A stretch of 64,000 nt of DNA from Serinibacter arcticus. GTDB taxonomy: Bacteria; Actinomycetota; Actinomycetes; Actinomycetales; Beutenbergiaceae. Below are positions 16,830 to 24,532 of this stretch, piece after piece. The DNA is taken from contig NZ_PYHR01000002.1 of assembly GCF_003121705.1 (NCBI RefSeq), positions 2,790,001 through 2,854,000 of the forward strand, in the 5' to 3' direction. Made by a program: the position numbers and the translations under genes. Below the pieces are notes generated by a model. It ran no database searches. It had not been told where the DNA came from and saw only the letters and a list, made by a program, of their open reading frames with translations. Numbering within the stretch: the stretch's first letter is position 1; every line of letters begins with the position of its first letter.

Positions 16830-17609
16830 TCAGCCCGTCAGGGCCGCACGCGTGAGCAGCGCGGCGGCGGCCACGAGCGCCGCCGTGACGGTGAGCAGCT
16901 CGAACAGGCGCTGGTCGACGGCGCGCAGCACGCGGCGCCCGATCCAGGCCCCCACCAGCACGACGGGCACGAGGACGAGGGTGAGCTGGAGCGTCGCAGG
17001 CGGGAAGAGCCCGAGCCCGGCGGAGAACGGCACCTTGGAGACGTTGACGAGCAGGAAGAACCAGGCGTTCGTGCCGACGAACCTCAGCTTGTCGACGCGG
17101 GCTGCGAGCAGGTAGACGGCCATCACCGGGCCGGCGGCGTTGGCGACCATCGTGGTGAATCCGGCCGCCGTGCCGGCCCCGATCGTGGCGGCGAGGTGCG
17201 GGTGGCCGGGGTTCGGCAGCGCGGCGGCGGGCCGGAGGCGCAGCCAGAGCTGCACCGAGAGCGCGGCGAGGATGCAGCCGGCGATGACCAGGGTCATGGT
17301 GCGGTCGTCGACGACGTTGATGAGCAGCGCGCCGAGAACGATACCGGGCAGGACGGCGGGGAGCAGGCGCCTCAGCATCGCCCAGTCCGCGCCGCGCCGG
17401 TACAGGCGGACGGCGATGACGTCGCCGACGATGAGGAGCAGCAGCACCGCCGCCGTCGACTCCTTCGCGGGGAGGAAGGTGGCGAAGCCGGCGACCGGGA
17501 GCGCGGCGACGCCGCCGATCGAGGTCTTCGCGATGCCGACCACGAGGGCCGAGACGCCGAGCACGAGCCACCCGAGCAGCGGGAGGTCGAGCGCGGCGAG
17601 GTCGCTCAC
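16830..17609 (-). CDS. TauE/SafE-family membrane anion exporter
   Basis: A 259-residue protein with about eight membrane helices and the two family half-repeats (LLGWLVLGVSALVVGIAKTS... and GAGTAAGFTTMVANAAGPVM). TauE/SafE proteins export sulfite, sulfoacetate or related organic anions. The GTG start at 17609 overlaps the TetR stop as GTGA, so it is translationally coupled in the MFS-TetR-TauE operon. Substrate unknown. Confidence 0.85.
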   Translation of the reverse strand: MSDLAALDLPLLGWLVLGVSALVVGIAKTSIGGVAALPVAGFATFLPAKESTAAVLLLLIVGDVIAVRLYRRGADWAMLRRLLPAVLPGIVLGALLINVVDDRTMTLVIAGCILAALSVQLWLRLRPAAALPNPGHPHLAATIGAGTAAGFTTMVANAAGPVMAVYLLAARVDKLRFVGTNAWFFLLVNVSKVPFSAGLGLFPPATLQLTLVLVPVVLVGAWIGRRVLRAVDQRLFELLTVTAALVAAAALLTRAALTG

Positions 17610-18163
17610 GCGTCGGTGGCCGGGGCGCGCGTGGCCGGGGCGTCGGTGACGAGCGCGACGATGCGGTCGGCGAGCTCGGCCCGCCGCTCGGGGGGCAGCG
17701 CGATGCCGGAGAGTGCCTCGTGGACCCAGAGCCCGTCGGCCGCGATCACCGCGAGACGGTGGGAGTCGGGGACGTCGTCGTCCGGCCCGGGCAGCCAGCG
17801 TCCGGTCACGCCATGCCAGATCGCCGCGAGGTCGGGCGTGGCGCCCGACTCGAGGGCCAGCTGGAGCTCGGCCCGGCTCGCCGCCCGACGGTTGACGGCG
17901 ACGTAGGCGAGCAGGCGCTGGGTCGGGGTGGCCCGTGCGGCGGTCGAGCCGCACGCCGCCTCGAGCTCGCGTTCCCACTGCTGGGCGACGTGCTCGTGCA
18001 GCGCGGTCACGAGCCCCTCGCGCGAGGGGAAGTGGTAGGTCACGCCGCCGCGCGTCAGGCCCGCGGCGGCGGCCACCGCGTCGAAGGTGACGGCGGCGAC
18101 CCCCTGCTCCTCGACGACGGCCACGGCGGCGTCGAGGATGCGCATCCGGTTGCTCGGTCTCAC
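17606..18163 (-). CDS. TetR-family transcriptional regulator
   Basis: A 185-residue protein with TetR helix-turn-helix at residues about 10-52 (ILDAAVAVVEEQGVAAVTF, then AGLTRGGVTYHFPSREGLV) and a helical effector domain. The GTG start is supported by GGGAGG 8 bases upstream; a shorter ATG exists at 18145. It lies between an MFS pump and a TauE gene on the same strand. The 44-bp palindrome in the promoter of the MFS gene is its likely operator, making this a self-regulated efflux operon. Confidence 0.88.
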   Translation of the reverse strand: MRPSNRMRILDAAVAVVEEQGVAAVTFDAVAAAAGLTRGGVTYHFPSREGLVTALHEHVAQQWERELEAACGSTAARATPTQRLLAYVAVNRRAASRAELQLALESGATPDLAAIWHGVTGRWLPGPDDDVPDSHRLAVIAADGLWVHEALSGIALPPERRAELADRIVALVTDAPATRAPATDA

Positions 18164-18205
18164 GGGGTCAGCCTCCCAGGTCGGTGCGCGGGCCGCGCGG
18201 GGTGC

Positions 18206-19711
18206 TCAGTGGTTGTCCGCGAACGCCTGCGACTCGGTGCCAGGCGTGTAGCGCCGCAGCAGACGTCCGGTGACCGCCGTGCCGAGCGCGAGCACGACGG
18301 CGATGACCACCAGCGTCACGAGGTAGCCGGAGTCGAAGGCGCGGCCCGCGGCGTCGATCACCGCGGCGTCGCCGTCGGCGACCGCCAGGGCGTCGGCGAG
18401 GCTGGACCCGGCGCCGTCGGGCGCCCCGGCGGGCAGGCGGACGGTTGCGGAGTAGACCAGCGTGAGCAGGCTGCCCAGCAGCGCGACGGCGGTGAGCGAG
18501 CCGAACTCGTAGCTCACCTCCTCGACCGAGGCGGCCATGCCGGCGCGACGGGCCGGGACGTTGCCGACGATCGCGGCGGACGCGACCGACATCGTCGCCC
18601 CGAGGCCCGCCCCGGTGACCACGAGGGCGACGACGAGTGCCGGCAGCAGGTCGGCGCGGGCGGCCAGCACGAGGCCGATCGTCCCGAGCGTGGCCAGGCC
18701 GAGCCCGCCGGTGACGAGCACGAGCAGGCCGACGCGGTGCAGGAGCGCGCCGCCGAGGAGCGCCGTCGGGAGCGTACCGAGGGCGACGGCGGCCACCAGC
18801 AGCCCGGCCTCGATCGGCTCGAAGCCCTCGACCAGCTGGAAGCGCTGGGTGATGACGAGCTGCGCGCCGGCGACGGCGAACATCGCGGTGGCCGCGCCCG
18901 CGACCCCGGCGGAGAACGCGGGGTTGCGGAACACGGAGAACTCGAGCAGCGGATCGGCCAGGCGGCGCTGGCGACGGACGAACAGCGTGAGGGCGACGAC
19001 GGCGGTCGCGGCCGACGCGGCGATCAGGCCCCACTGCTGCGGCAGGTGCGCGAGCTCCTTGATCGTCAGGACGGCCCCGACGAGGCCGACCATCGCCAGG
19101 AGCGAGGACAGGAGGTCCCAGTGCTTGGTCGGATCGCCCGAGTCGGCCGGGGTGAGCGCGAGGGTGGCGATCGCCGCGACGACCACGACCGGAACGTTGA
19201 CGAGGAAGACCGAGCCCCACCAGAACTGCGTGAGCAGGAGACCGCCGACGATGGGGCCGAGCGCCGACCCGACGACGGCGATGCTGCCCCAGACGGCGAG
19301 CGCGAGGTTCCGCTCCCGCTCGATGCTGAACGTGAGGCGGACCAGCGCGAGCGTGGCGGGCATCATCGCGGCTGCCCCGACGGCCAGCAGTGCGCGGGCG
19401 CCGATCAGGACGGCCGGGTCGGGGGCGAACGCGGCGAGCAGCGAGGCCGTGCCGAAGATCGCGAGGCCGGCCAGGAACATCCGCCGGTGCCCGATCCGGT
19501 CGCCGAGCGTGCCCGACCCCAGGAGCAGGCCGGCCATGACGACGGGGTAGGCGTTGATGATCCACAGACTCTGCGACCCGGTGGCCCCGAGCTCGGCCGT
19601 CAGCGTCGGCAGGGCCGTGTAGAGGATCGAGTTGTCGAGCGTGATGAGCAGCAGCCCCGCAGCGACGGTGGCCAGGACGCCCCACCGGCGCCGGGACGTG
19701 AGCTGGTTCAT
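18206..19711 (-). CDS. MFS drug exporter, DHA2 (14-helix) type
   Basis: A 501-residue transporter with about 14 membrane helices. Motif A appears as GTLGDRIGHRRMF after helix 2 and the DHA2 signature in LLLITLDNSILYTALPTL. It resembles QacA/SmvA-type proton-driven exporters of cationic or lipophilic compounds. The ATG at 19711 is set by the start of the first helix and GGGAGG upstream on the reverse strand. It is the first gene of an operon with a TetR regulator and a TauE-like exporter. Substrate not predictable. Confidence 0.9.
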   Translation of the reverse strand: MNQLTSRRRWGVLATVAAGLLLITLDNSILYTALPTLTAELGATGSQSLWIINAYPVVMAGLLLGSGTLGDRIGHRRMFLAGLAIFGTASLLAAFAPDPAVLIGARALLAVGAAAMMPATLALVRLTFSIERERNLALAVWGSIAVVGSALGPIVGGLLLTQFWWGSVFLVNVPVVVVAAIATLALTPADSGDPTKHWDLLSSLLAMVGLVGAVLTIKELAHLPQQWGLIAASAATAVVALTLFVRRQRRLADPLLEFSVFRNPAFSAGVAGAATAMFAVAGAQLVITQRFQLVEGFEPIEAGLLVAAVALGTLPTALLGGALLHRVGLLVLVTGGLGLATLGTIGLVLAARADLLPALVVALVVTGAGLGATMSVASAAIVGNVPARRAGMAASVEEVSYEFGSLTAVALLGSLLTLVYSATVRLPAGAPDGAGSSLADALAVADGDAAVIDAAGRAFDSGYLVTLVVIAVVLALGTAVTGRLLRRYTPGTESQAFADNH

Positions 19712-19746
19712 GGTGAGTCCTCCCGACCGGCGCAGGAGGGTCCTGG

Positions 19747-19790
19747 CCGACACCCAACTATACAAACATGTTTGTATAGTTGGGTGTCGG
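19747..19790. promoter_or_regulatory. Perfect 44-bp palindrome upstream of the MFS operon
   Basis: All 22 base pairs match. The centre is TATACAAACATGTTTGTATA (19759-19778 region), flanked by CCGACACCCAAC and its complement. The core resembles TetR-family operators (ACAAACatGTTTGT) and is AT-rich in a GC-rich genome. It lies 36 bp before the MFS ATG and just after the stop of the next gene upstream, so it may act both as operator and as a terminator hairpin. Confidence 0.75.
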
Positions 19791-19821
19791 ATCGGAGGGT
19801 GGGATCGCTGTGACTCCGGTC

Positions 19822-20283
19822 TCAGCGCGCGGCCAGGGCGGCGAACCTCCGGGCGTGCACGGTGTCGAGGACGAGGAGGAACGCGCCCTGGAGGATCACG
19901 GCGGCGCCGTCGGCCGCCACGGTCGGACGGGGCGGGTTCCGCCAGCGGGTGAGGAACACACCGCCGGCGACGTAGCCGACGTCGAGCACCGCGTTGACCG
20001 CCGTGAGGGTGCGCATCCGCCGGGCCCGCGCGCGGGCGTCGTCGGCGTCGGTCGGTGGCTCGGCCACGCCGCGGCTCCCGGCGGCGGCGATGAGGCCGTC
20101 GATCGCCGCCCAGGCGAGGGTCTGGCGACCGAAGGTGGTGGCGTGCGGGCGCGTCGTGGCCGCGCCGACCGCCAGCGCGCCGAGACCGACCACCGCCGAC
20201 ACGGCGGCGCCGGTGGTCAGGGTGCGCAGCAGCTCCCGCTCGACGGCGTGCACCTCGCTCGGGAGCGTGCCCTCGCGTCCCAT
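19822..20283 (-). CDS. Small integral membrane protein, unknown function
   Basis: A 153-residue protein with about four hydrophobic segments (VSAVVGLGALAVGAATT, LAWAAIDGLIAAAGS, AVLDVGYVAGGVFLT, GAAVILQGAFLLVLDTVHA). The spacing resembles a family of small membrane proteins of unknown function. Its ATG overlaps the stop of the PCD/VOC gene by one base (TGATG), so the two are cotranslated. No catalytic motif is visible. Confidence 0.7.
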   Translation of the reverse strand: MGREGTLPSEVHAVERELLRTLTTGAAVSAVVGLGALAVGAATTRPHATTFGRQTLAWAAIDGLIAAAGSRGVAEPPTDADDARARARRMRTLTAVNAVLDVGYVAGGVFLTRWRNPPRPTVAADGAAVILQGAFLLVLDTVHARRFAALAAR

Positions 20284-20939
20284 CAGCTCGCCGCCCGTCC
20301 CTGCCAGGTGCAGACGCACGCCTCGTTGCCCTCGACGTCGGCGAGCACCCAGAACGCCGGTGCCTCCTCGGCCGACACGAGCGTGCCGCCGGCGGCCAGG
20401 GCCGCCTCGAGCCGGGCGGGTGCCTCGTCGTGCGCGACGGTGACGTCGACGTGGATCCGGTTGCGCTGAGGACGCGGGGCATCCATCTGCTGGAACCAGA
20501 CGTCCGGTCCGACGCCGTCGGGGTCGACGAGCTCGTCGGGAGCCGTGCGGCGGTACCCGAGCACGGCCTCCCAGAACGCCGAGACGGCGGGGATGTCGAT
20601 CGCGTCGATGGCGACCTCGATCGCCTGCCCCGCCGAGCCCTTCGCGCCGAGTCCGGCCGCCTCGGCGAGCGCGCTCACGCGGGCGGCCAGCGTGACGTCG
20701 CGCTCGGTGAGGCCGCCGACGTCGTGGCTCGTGGTCGTCACCACGACCGCGCCCCACCGCAGCAGCAGGTCCGGGTGGTGGTCGAGCTCCTGGGCCAGCG
20801 CCGCGACGTCGGCGGTGAACCGTGTCAGCGCGGGGTAGTCCTTCGACGTGAAGGTGGCGCGCAGCCGCCCGAGCATCACCCGCCAGTGGCGTTCGTCGAC
20901 GGAGGCGCTGACTTCGGAGTGGGGGAGCGTGACGGCCAT
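20283..20939 (-). CDS. Pterin-4a-carbinolamine dehydratase fused to a glyoxalase-like (VOC) domain
   Basis: A 218-residue protein. Residues about 1-95 match pterin-4a-carbinolamine dehydratase, including LDHHPDLLLRWGAVVVTTTSH and LTERDVTLAARV. Residues about 105-215 form a VOC/glyoxalase-like fold (IEVAIDAIDIPAVSAFWEAVLGY, VWFQQMD, RIHVDVTV, FWVLADVEGNEACVCTW). This fusion is known in actinobacteria; the physiological substrate is not. The ATG at 20939 is chosen because a GAGGGTGGGG tract precedes it; a GTG at 20954 is possible. It is cotranslated with the small membrane protein downstream. Confidence 0.8.
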   Translation of the reverse strand: MAVTLPHSEVSASVDERHWRVMLGRLRATFTSKDYPALTRFTADVAALAQELDHHPDLLLRWGAVVVTTTSHDVGGLTERDVTLAARVSALAEAAGLGAKGSAGQAIEVAIDAIDIPAVSAFWEAVLGYRRTAPDELVDPDGVGPDVWFQQMDAPRPQRNRIHVDVTVAHDEAPARLEAALAAGGTLVSAEEAPAFWVLADVEGNEACVCTWQGRAAS

Positions 20940-21043
20940 GCCCCACCCTCGCACCGGTCACCGACATCCGGCCAGGGCCGTGCCGGACCGTCGTGGCCGC
21001 ACGGTCGTGGGCCCGGAGCGTCGCCGTCGGTGATGATGGTCGG

Positions 21044-21535
21044 ATGGACGACCTCACGCCCCTCCTCCCGAACGTCACCGGCACCGCTCTCGGATCCCAG
21101 GTCGCCCCGCACGAGGCCGCCGAGCTCGAGGCCATCGAGGCCGAGCTGGGCGAGGCCCTCGAGCTGACCGAGCCGGTCGCGCTGCCGCCCGTCCTGGTCG
21201 AGCTGCTGACCGCCGGCGTCGAGCTCCTCACCCTGGAGTCCGGCCGCCTGTCCGCCGTCGACGACCGCGTGCGCGACGAGCTCGGCCTGCTCGGGCGCGA
21301 CACGGGCGCCTACCTGGCCGACTACGAGTTCGCCGAGTACATGCCGGGGGCGGCGCCGATCGCGCTCGACGGCGCCGGCGGCTTCTTCTGCCTCGACCTG
21401 CGCGCCGTGGTGGCGGGCGAGGCGGAGAACGACGGCGGGGCGCCCCTGGTGTGGTCGCACGCGGGCAACCTGGGCTGGGACGACGACGCCGTCGTGCCGA
21501 TCGCCGACGACCTCGCCCAGCTCCTGCTGGGCTGA
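21044..21535 (+). CDS. SUKH (SMI1/KNR4)-like protein
   Basis: A 163-residue acidic protein with no signal or membrane segment. A helix-rich start (ELEAIEAELGEAL), LPPVLVELLTAGVELL and a C-terminal core (GGFFCLDLRAV, PLVWSHAGNLGWDDDAVVPIADDLAQLL) resemble the SMI1/KNR4 fold. Many SUKH members are immunity proteins against toxic nucleases, but no toxin gene is nearby, so immunity is only a possibility. It starts 104 bp from the divergent PCD/VOC gene. Confidence 0.6.
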   Translation: MDDLTPLLPNVTGTALGSQVAPHEAAELEAIEAELGEALELTEPVALPPVLVELLTAGVELLTLESGRLSAVDDRVRDELGLLGRDTGAYLADYEFAEYMPGAAPIALDGAGGFFCLDLRAVVAGEAENDGGAPLVWSHAGNLGWDDDAVVPIADDLAQLLLG

Positions 21536-21549
21536 GCGGGCCGACGCCG

Positions 21550-22119
21550 GTGCCCCGTCCCACCCGCGAGGAGCTCGCCGCGGCGCTCGAGCGCACGGCC
21601 GACGACCTCGTCCCGCCCCGCCTGCGCCTGCTGTTCGTCGGCATCAACCCCAGCCCGTGGACGGCCGCCGTCGGAGCGCACTTCGCCCGTCCGGGCAACC
21701 GGTTCTACCCAGCGCTCGCGGCCGCCGGGATCGTGCCCGAGGTCATCGACGCCTCGGAGGGCTACCGCCCGCAGGACCGGGCGCTGCTCGAGGCGGCCGG
21801 CGTCGGCGTCTCCAACCTCGTGCGCCGCGCGACGGCACGCGCCGACGAGCTCACGCGCGAGGAGCTGCGGGCCGGGGCCGAGCGGCTGGAGCGCGACGTC
21901 GCGGGATGGCGCCCCGCCGTCGTCGCCGTCCTGGGGGTGACCGCCTACCGGGAGGGCTTCGCGCGGCCGCGCGCCGCCGTCGGGAAGCAGGAGGAGACGC
22001 TCGGCGGGGCCGAGCTGTGGGTGGTGCCGAACCCGAGCGGCCTCAACGCGCACGAGAGCGTGGCGAGCCTCGCGACCGCCTATGCGGCGCCGGCGCGGGC
22101 GGCGGGCGTCATCGCCTGA
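21550..22119 (+). CDS. mug: G/U mismatch-specific uracil-DNA glycosylase (Mug-like)
   Basis: A 189-residue protein of the Mug/TDG branch of uracil-DNA glycosylases: LLFVGINPSPWT (active-site GINP), FARPGNRFYPALAAAG and the C-terminal NPSGLNAHES, which inserts into the DNA helix. It removes uracil or ethenocytosine from mismatches with G, a relevant lesion in a GC-rich genome. GTG start at 21550, 14 bases after the SUKH stop; the ribosome site is weak, so an earlier start is possible. Confidence 0.9.
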   Translation: MPRPTREELAAALERTADDLVPPRLRLLFVGINPSPWTAAVGAHFARPGNRFYPALAAAGIVPEVIDASEGYRPQDRALLEAAGVGVSNLVRRATARADELTREELRAGAERLERDVAGWRPAVVAVLGVTAYREGFARPRAAVGKQEETLGGAELWVVPNPSGLNAHESVASLATAYAAPARAAGVIA

Positions 22120-22146
22120 TCCGGCGTCGAGCAGCGAGCGGAGCGC

Positions 22147-22653
22147 TCACTCGTACGTGGTGTCCAGCGCGAGCGACCCCAGCAGGCGCGTCGGCGGGTC
22201 GAGCGCGACCGCCGAGTCGGCGGGCTCGGCCGTCAGCAGCGGGAGCAGGCGCTTCTCCTCGTAGGCGAAGTGCGTGAGCATGACGGCCTCGATGCCGTCG
22301 AGGTGGTGCGACAGCGTGTCCTCGTCGCCGCCGGCGGTGAGCGCGCCGTCGAAACCGCGGATGAGGTGCGCGAGCATCGAGTGGTCGCGCTGCAGGTCCG
22401 TCACCAGGTCGGCGAGGTCCCGGTGCGCGCCGAGGATGGCCGGGAAGAGGTGCTCGTCCTCGGCGACGTGGTGCTCGGCGAGCGCGAGGCAGAAGCCGGT
22501 GCAGTAGACCTGCAGGTCCGTGCTCGCGAGCGCGACGGGGTTGCCGCCGTCGATCGCCGCCCGCGCGAGGTCGACGGCGCGGCGCAGCCGGGCGTGGACG
22601 GCCCGGAGCTCGGCAGCCAGGGCCGCGGAGCGCGACCTCGGGACGGCTGACAC
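22147..22653 (-). CDS. Hemerythrin-like domain protein
   Basis: A 168-residue four-helix bundle with spaced His/Glu ligands: AEHHVAEDEHLFPAIL, LQRDHSMLAHLI and MLTHFAYEEKRLLPLL, plus an N-terminal ligand region, the pattern of HHE cation-binding proteins. It probably binds a di-iron centre and oxygen or nitric oxide in the cytoplasm; the precise role is unknown. GTG start (22653). It is convergent to mug. Confidence 0.82.
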   Translation of the reverse strand: MSAVPRSRSAALAAELRAVHARLRRAVDLARAAIDGGNPVALASTDLQVYCTGFCLALAEHHVAEDEHLFPAILGAHRDLADLVTDLQRDHSMLAHLIRGFDGALTAGGDEDTLSHHLDGIEAVMLTHFAYEEKRLLPLLTAEPADSAVALDPPTRLLGSLALDTTYE

Positions 22654-22673
22654 GCCACCAGTCTGACGCAGCG

Positions 22674-22722
22674 GTCGGTCGGGCGCAGGGGTCGGTCGGG
22701 CGCAGGGGTCGGTCGGGCGCAG
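22674..22722. repeat. Three 17-bp tandem repeats
   Basis: GTCGGTCGGGCGCAGGG at 22674 and 22691, and a 15-base partial copy at 22708, in the gap between the hemerythrin and hexapeptide genes. No function visible. Confidence 0.7.
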
Positions 22723-22725
22723 CGA

Positions 22726-22774
22726 AGGGCGGGCGGGCCGCTCGCTCGAGATCGAGCTGCGTCCCGCCCGCCCT
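22726..22774 (-). terminator. Hairpin terminator of the hexapeptide-repeat gene
   Basis: Outer 12-bp stem AGGGCGGGCGGG (22726-22737) against 22763-22774, with an inner 6-bp stem GCTCGA/TCGAGC (22744-22757). It lies 20 bases after the stop of the reverse-strand hexapeptide gene. Confidence 0.7.
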
Positions 22775-22793
22775 CCGGCGTAACGTGCTGGTG

Positions 22794-23216
22794 CTAGGCG
22801 GCCCTGACGACCGAGGACTTCACGAGGGCGCCGGGGCGGATGGTGACGCCCGGGGCGACGTGCACGTCGTCCTCCACGCGGACCCCCGCGCCGACGACGG
22901 CGCCCGCTCCGATCTTGACGCCTCGCCCGAGGCGGACGAGATCGCCGATGCGCGCATCGGGTCCGACGTGAACGTTCTCGGCCACGACGACGGCGCGTCC
23001 CAGCTGGGCGTTCTCGTCGATCCAGCCGCCGGCCTTGAGCCGCGACCCGGCCCCGATCCGGGCACCCGCCTCGACGTAGGCGCCCGGGACGACGATCACG
23101 TCGTCCGGAACCTCCGCCTTCGGCGAGACCAGCCCGCCGCCGTTCTCGTGGCGTGCGTAGTGAACGACCTCACCTCGGTCGTTCTCGAACTCGATGCGAC
23201 CCCGTCGCCGTGCCAT
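22794..23216 (-). CDS. Hexapeptide-repeat (left-handed beta-helix) protein
   Basis: A 140-residue protein made largely of isoleucine-patch hexapeptide repeats ([LIV]-G-x4), e.g. AYVEAGARIGAGSRLKAG, VHVGPDARIGDLVRLGRG, VKIGAGAVVGAG, VRVEDDVHVAPG. It folds as a left-handed beta helix like gamma-carbonic anhydrases and acyltransferases, but no catalytic His triad is evident, so activity is unknown. The ATG at 23216 has AAGGGA 6 bases upstream; longer in-frame extensions have non-coding composition. It has its own terminator. Confidence 0.75.
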   Translation of the reverse strand: MARRRGRIEFENDRGEVVHYARHENGGGLVSPKAEVPDDVIVVPGAYVEAGARIGAGSRLKAGGWIDENAQLGRAVVVAENVHVGPDARIGDLVRLGRGVKIGAGAVVGAGVRVEDDVHVAPGVTIRPGALVKSSVVRAA

Positions 23217-23300
23217 CGCTGTCCCTTCCGTCGGTGCTTCCGCCTTCTCGACCCGCGTTCCGCGAGGATGTCGGCTTCCTCTACCAACGCCGTGGATCCC

Positions 23301-23330
23301 GGGAATGTTCCCAGGGGTAGGCGAGCCTAA
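23301..23330. promoter_or_regulatory. Palindrome and DtxR/IdeR-box-like site upstream of the hexapeptide gene
   Basis: GGGAATGTTCCC (23301-23312) is an inverted repeat. TAGGCGAGCCTAA (23318-23330), read on the reverse strand as TTAGGCTCGCCTA, resembles half or more of the iron-regulator box. They lie 85-115 bases upstream of the hexapeptide gene. The match is partial. Confidence 0.3.
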
Positions 23331-23421
23331 GTCGGCGTCCCGGACGGACGTCGTCGGGAGGGGTGTTCGGGGTCGTTCGGAGAACATGACACAGCTCCGA
23401 ACCGCCGGGCAGGATCGTTCA

Positions 23422-23667
23422 GCACGAGACGATCTCGTGCCACTCCCGTCTCGGTCGGTCAGCCCCCTGAGAAACCGAGACGGGGCGTCCCCAGACTCGC
23501 CGTCGACCCCGTGCACCGGGGTCGATCGGGCCACCGAGACCTCCCGCCCCATGCCCTGGGCGGCCGGAACCGGTGGGACACGAGATCTGCGGCGAATCGG
23601 CGTCGTGCGAGACGCCGGTTCGCCGGACGGGACGGGCCGCGACTTTCTGAGGGGGGAGTCGCGGCCC
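23422..23667. ncRNA. Highly structured intergenic region, candidate non-coding RNA
   Basis: The 535-bp gap between two divergent genes (23217-23751) has no believable coding frame but holds five strong stems in 246 bases: 23422-23440 (8 bp), 23445-23484 (11 bp, CCCGTCTCGGT), 23503-23525 (8 bp), 23591-23624 (6+6 bp) and 23634-23667 (11 bp, GGGCCGCGACT). The loops of the second and fifth are nearly complementary (CCCCCTGAGAA against TTCTGAGGGGGG). Since both neighbours point away, terminators are not expected here, which favours a structured transcript. Strand cannot be decided and no known RNA family is claimed. Confidence 0.4.
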
Positions 23668-23751
23668 GATCCGTCGCACCGGCCGTCCCACCCCTCGTCG
23701 TCGACGAGGTGCGCTCTGTCGCCGTCGCCCGGCCTGACCTAGCGTGGGGGC

Positions 23752-24522
23752 ATGACTCTCAACGCCAAGGCCCACGTCCTGCGCGACCTCCACACCGCGC
23801 CCGAGCTGCTCCAGGTCGTCAACGTCTGGGACGTCGTCAGCGCCCGCGCGATCGCGGACCTGCCCGGCACCCGCGCGCTCGCCACCGCCGGTCACTCCAT
23901 CGCCGCCACGTTCGGCTACGACGACGGCGAGATCCCCTTCGACCTCACGCTCGACCTCCTCGGTCGCATCACGGCCGCCGTCGACCTCCCCGTGACGGCC
24001 GACCTCGACGACGGCTACGTCGAGCCCGGCGAGACCACGCGTCGCGTGATCGGTGCCGGCGTCGTCGGTGCCAACGTCGAGGACCGCCTCCGCCCGCTCG
24101 CGGAGTCCGTCGCGCGCGTCGAGGCGATCATCGCCGCCGGCGCCGCCGAGGGCGTCGACTTCGTCCTCAACGCCCGCACCGACGCCTTCGTGCGCGGCGG
24201 GGACCGGCCCGTCGAGGAGTCGCTGGCCGACGCCGTCGCCCGCGGCCGCGCCTACGTCGCCGCCGGGGCGACGACCGTCTTCGTGCCGGGCAACTTCGGC
24301 GAGGACGTCGTGGCGCAGCTCGTCGACGGGATCGGCGAGCGCAAGGTCAGCCTCATCGGCTTCCCCGCGATCCCGGCGCCGGCCCGCCTGGCCGAGCTCG
24401 GCGTCGCGCGCCTGTCCTACGGCCCGCTCACGCAGCGCGTCGCGCTCGGGGCGCTCGTCGACCTCGCCGAGTCCGTCTACTCGGGCGCCGTCCCGCCCGA
24501 GGGCATCCGCCCGCTCAACTGA
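23752..24522 (+). CDS. Isocitrate lyase/PEP mutase superfamily enzyme
   Basis: A 256-residue single-domain protein of the ICL/PEPM TIM-barrel superfamily: VVNVWDVVSARAIADLPGTRALATAG near the start (spanning residues 22-47), Mg-binding TADLDDGYV, GVVGANVEDR and LNARTDAFV. It cleaves or forms C-C or P-C bonds of 2-oxo acids; short members without the KKCGH loop are often annotated as oxaloacetate decarboxylase or 2-methylisocitrate lyase-like. The ATG is preceded by GTGGGGGC with a moderate ribosome site. Exact reaction unknown. Confidence 0.85.
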   Translation: MTLNAKAHVLRDLHTAPELLQVVNVWDVVSARAIADLPGTRALATAGHSIAATFGYDDGEIPFDLTLDLLGRITAAVDLPVTADLDDGYVEPGETTRRVIGAGVVGANVEDRLRPLAESVARVEAIIAAGAAEGVDFVLNARTDAFVRGGDRPVEESLADAVARGRAYVAAGATTVFVPGNFGEDVVAQLVDGIGERKVSLIGFPAIPAPARLAELGVARLSYGPLTQRVALGALVDLAESVYSGAVPPEGIRPLN

Positions 24523-24532
24523 GCCGGCGCCC

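Noticed and set aside
23422-23667. Assignment of the hairpin region to the actinobacterial 6C RNA family
   Set aside because: The C-rich loops occur on opposite strands for the two candidate stems, so the family pattern is not met by eye.
23194-23742. Forward frame of 182 codons across the hairpin-rich gap
   Set aside because: Composition resembles non-coding GC-rich sequence, no ribosome site at the start, and it crosses five hairpins.
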